Shown here: positions 5,559-5,903 of the stretch, piece by piece
How positions within the stretch are numbered: position 1 is the stretch's first letter
Layout: the number at the start of each line of letters is the position of its first letter
Origin: Planctomycetota bacterium
Lineage (GTDB): Bacteria; Planctomycetota; Planctomycetia; Pirellulales; Thermoguttaceae
DNA length: 5,903 nucleotides
Direction: 5' to 3'
NCBI GenBank assembly: GCA_021784975.1
Contig: JAJYGU010000438.1
Coordinates: 1-5,903 of the forward strand
Made by a program: the position numbers and the translations under genes
The notes under the pieces: model-generated
Told to the model about the DNA's origin: nothing
What the model saw: the letters and a program-made list of their open reading frames with translations, nothing else
Database searches by the model: none

Positions 5559-5903
5559 TTGAAGAAGAGGCGCTCGCCCGAAGAGATGCATCTATCCCCG
5601 TTGCGTCGCCGTTGGATTGCGATCGGGCTGCTGTTGTTGGCCCCGCTGGCGGGCTGCGCTCCCGACCCCAACGCCGGGCTGCCGCGGACGTTGCCGCCGG
5701 TCGAGGTTTACTTCTCGCCGCACGGCGGCTGCACCGAGGCGGTGGTGCGGGAGATCCAGGCCGCCCGGTCGAAGATTCTGGTGCAGGCCTATTCGTTCAC
5801 TTCGGCCCCGATCGCCAAGGCCCTGGTCGAGGCGCATCGGCGGGGCGTCGACGTAGAGGTGGTCCTGGATCGCAGCCAGGCGACCGAAAAATACTCCTCG
5901 GCC
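5559..5903 (+). CDS. Phospholipase D/Nuc-like lipoprotein (5' part only)
   Basis: The frame stays open to the window edge, so only about 115 N-terminal residues are seen. Counting from TTG 5559, the protein has a basic start (KKRR, then RRRW), a hydrophobic segment (IAIGLLLLAPLAGC) and a lipobox LAGC with Cys at residue 33 (24 if ATG 5586 is the start), so it should be a membrane-anchored lipoprotein acting outside the cytoplasm. After a short Pro-rich linker, VEVYFSPHGG and ILVQAYSFTSAPIAKALVEAHRRGVDVEVVLD match the first half of the PLD domain of the Nuc endonuclease type. The catalytic HxK motif should lie further on and is not in view, so activity (nuclease or phosphodiesterase) cannot be confirmed. 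The start is uncertain: TTG has the better ribosome site. The 172-bp repeat-bearing gap suggests it is transcribed apart from the acetyltransferase. Confidence 0.82.
   Translation, partial: MKKRRSPEEMHLSPLRRRWIAIGLLLLAPLAGCAPDPNAGLPRTLPPVEVYFSPHGGCTEAVVREIQAARSKILVQAYSFTSAPIAKALVEAHRRGVDVEVVLDRSQATEKYSSA

Overview
The window is GC-rich bacterial DNA with strongly GC-biased third codon positions. Several things suggest a planctomycete, probably of the Pirellula group: the style of the Ddl-like ligases, and the families of short palindromic repeats scattered between and even inside genes. This assignment is inference from pattern; no rRNA or marker gene is present.

Layout, all genes on the + strand. 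Bases 1-321 hold no gene I can support, but contain a 23-bp-arm inverted repeat (61-123). A class I SAM-dependent methyltransferase follows (322-1074). After a 338-bp gap with a good sigma-70-like promoter (about 1230-1257) comes a tight four-gene run: a KamA-type radical SAM/PLP aminomutase (1413-2720), a D-Ala-D-Ala ligase-like ATP-grasp enzyme (2795-3802), a second, divergent Ddl-like ATP-grasp enzyme overlapping it by 23 bp (3780-4898), and a small GNAT acetyltransferase overlapping that by 4 bp (4895-5386). A 172-bp repeat-rich gap follows. The window ends inside a lipoprotein with a phospholipase D/Nuc-like domain (from 5559, running off the edge).

The four-gene run is the most interesting biology. 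The aminomutase keeps the residues that lysine 2,3-aminomutase uses for the iron-sulfur cluster, PLP and substrate lysine, so beta-lysine (or a related beta-amino acid) is a reasonable product. Two paralogous ATP-grasp ligases could then form amide bonds and the GNAT could acetylate an amine. The run therefore looks like a small pathway for an acetylated beta-amino-acid peptide or conjugate. The enzyme families are seen; the pathway is inferred.

The second striking feature is a composite palindromic repeat of about 160 bp (4162-4321) inside the second ligase gene. It is translated in frame as a hydrophilic loop of about 54 residues between two conserved parts of the ATP-grasp fold, without breaking the gene. 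A diverged copy of its half-unit lies just upstream of the PLD gene.
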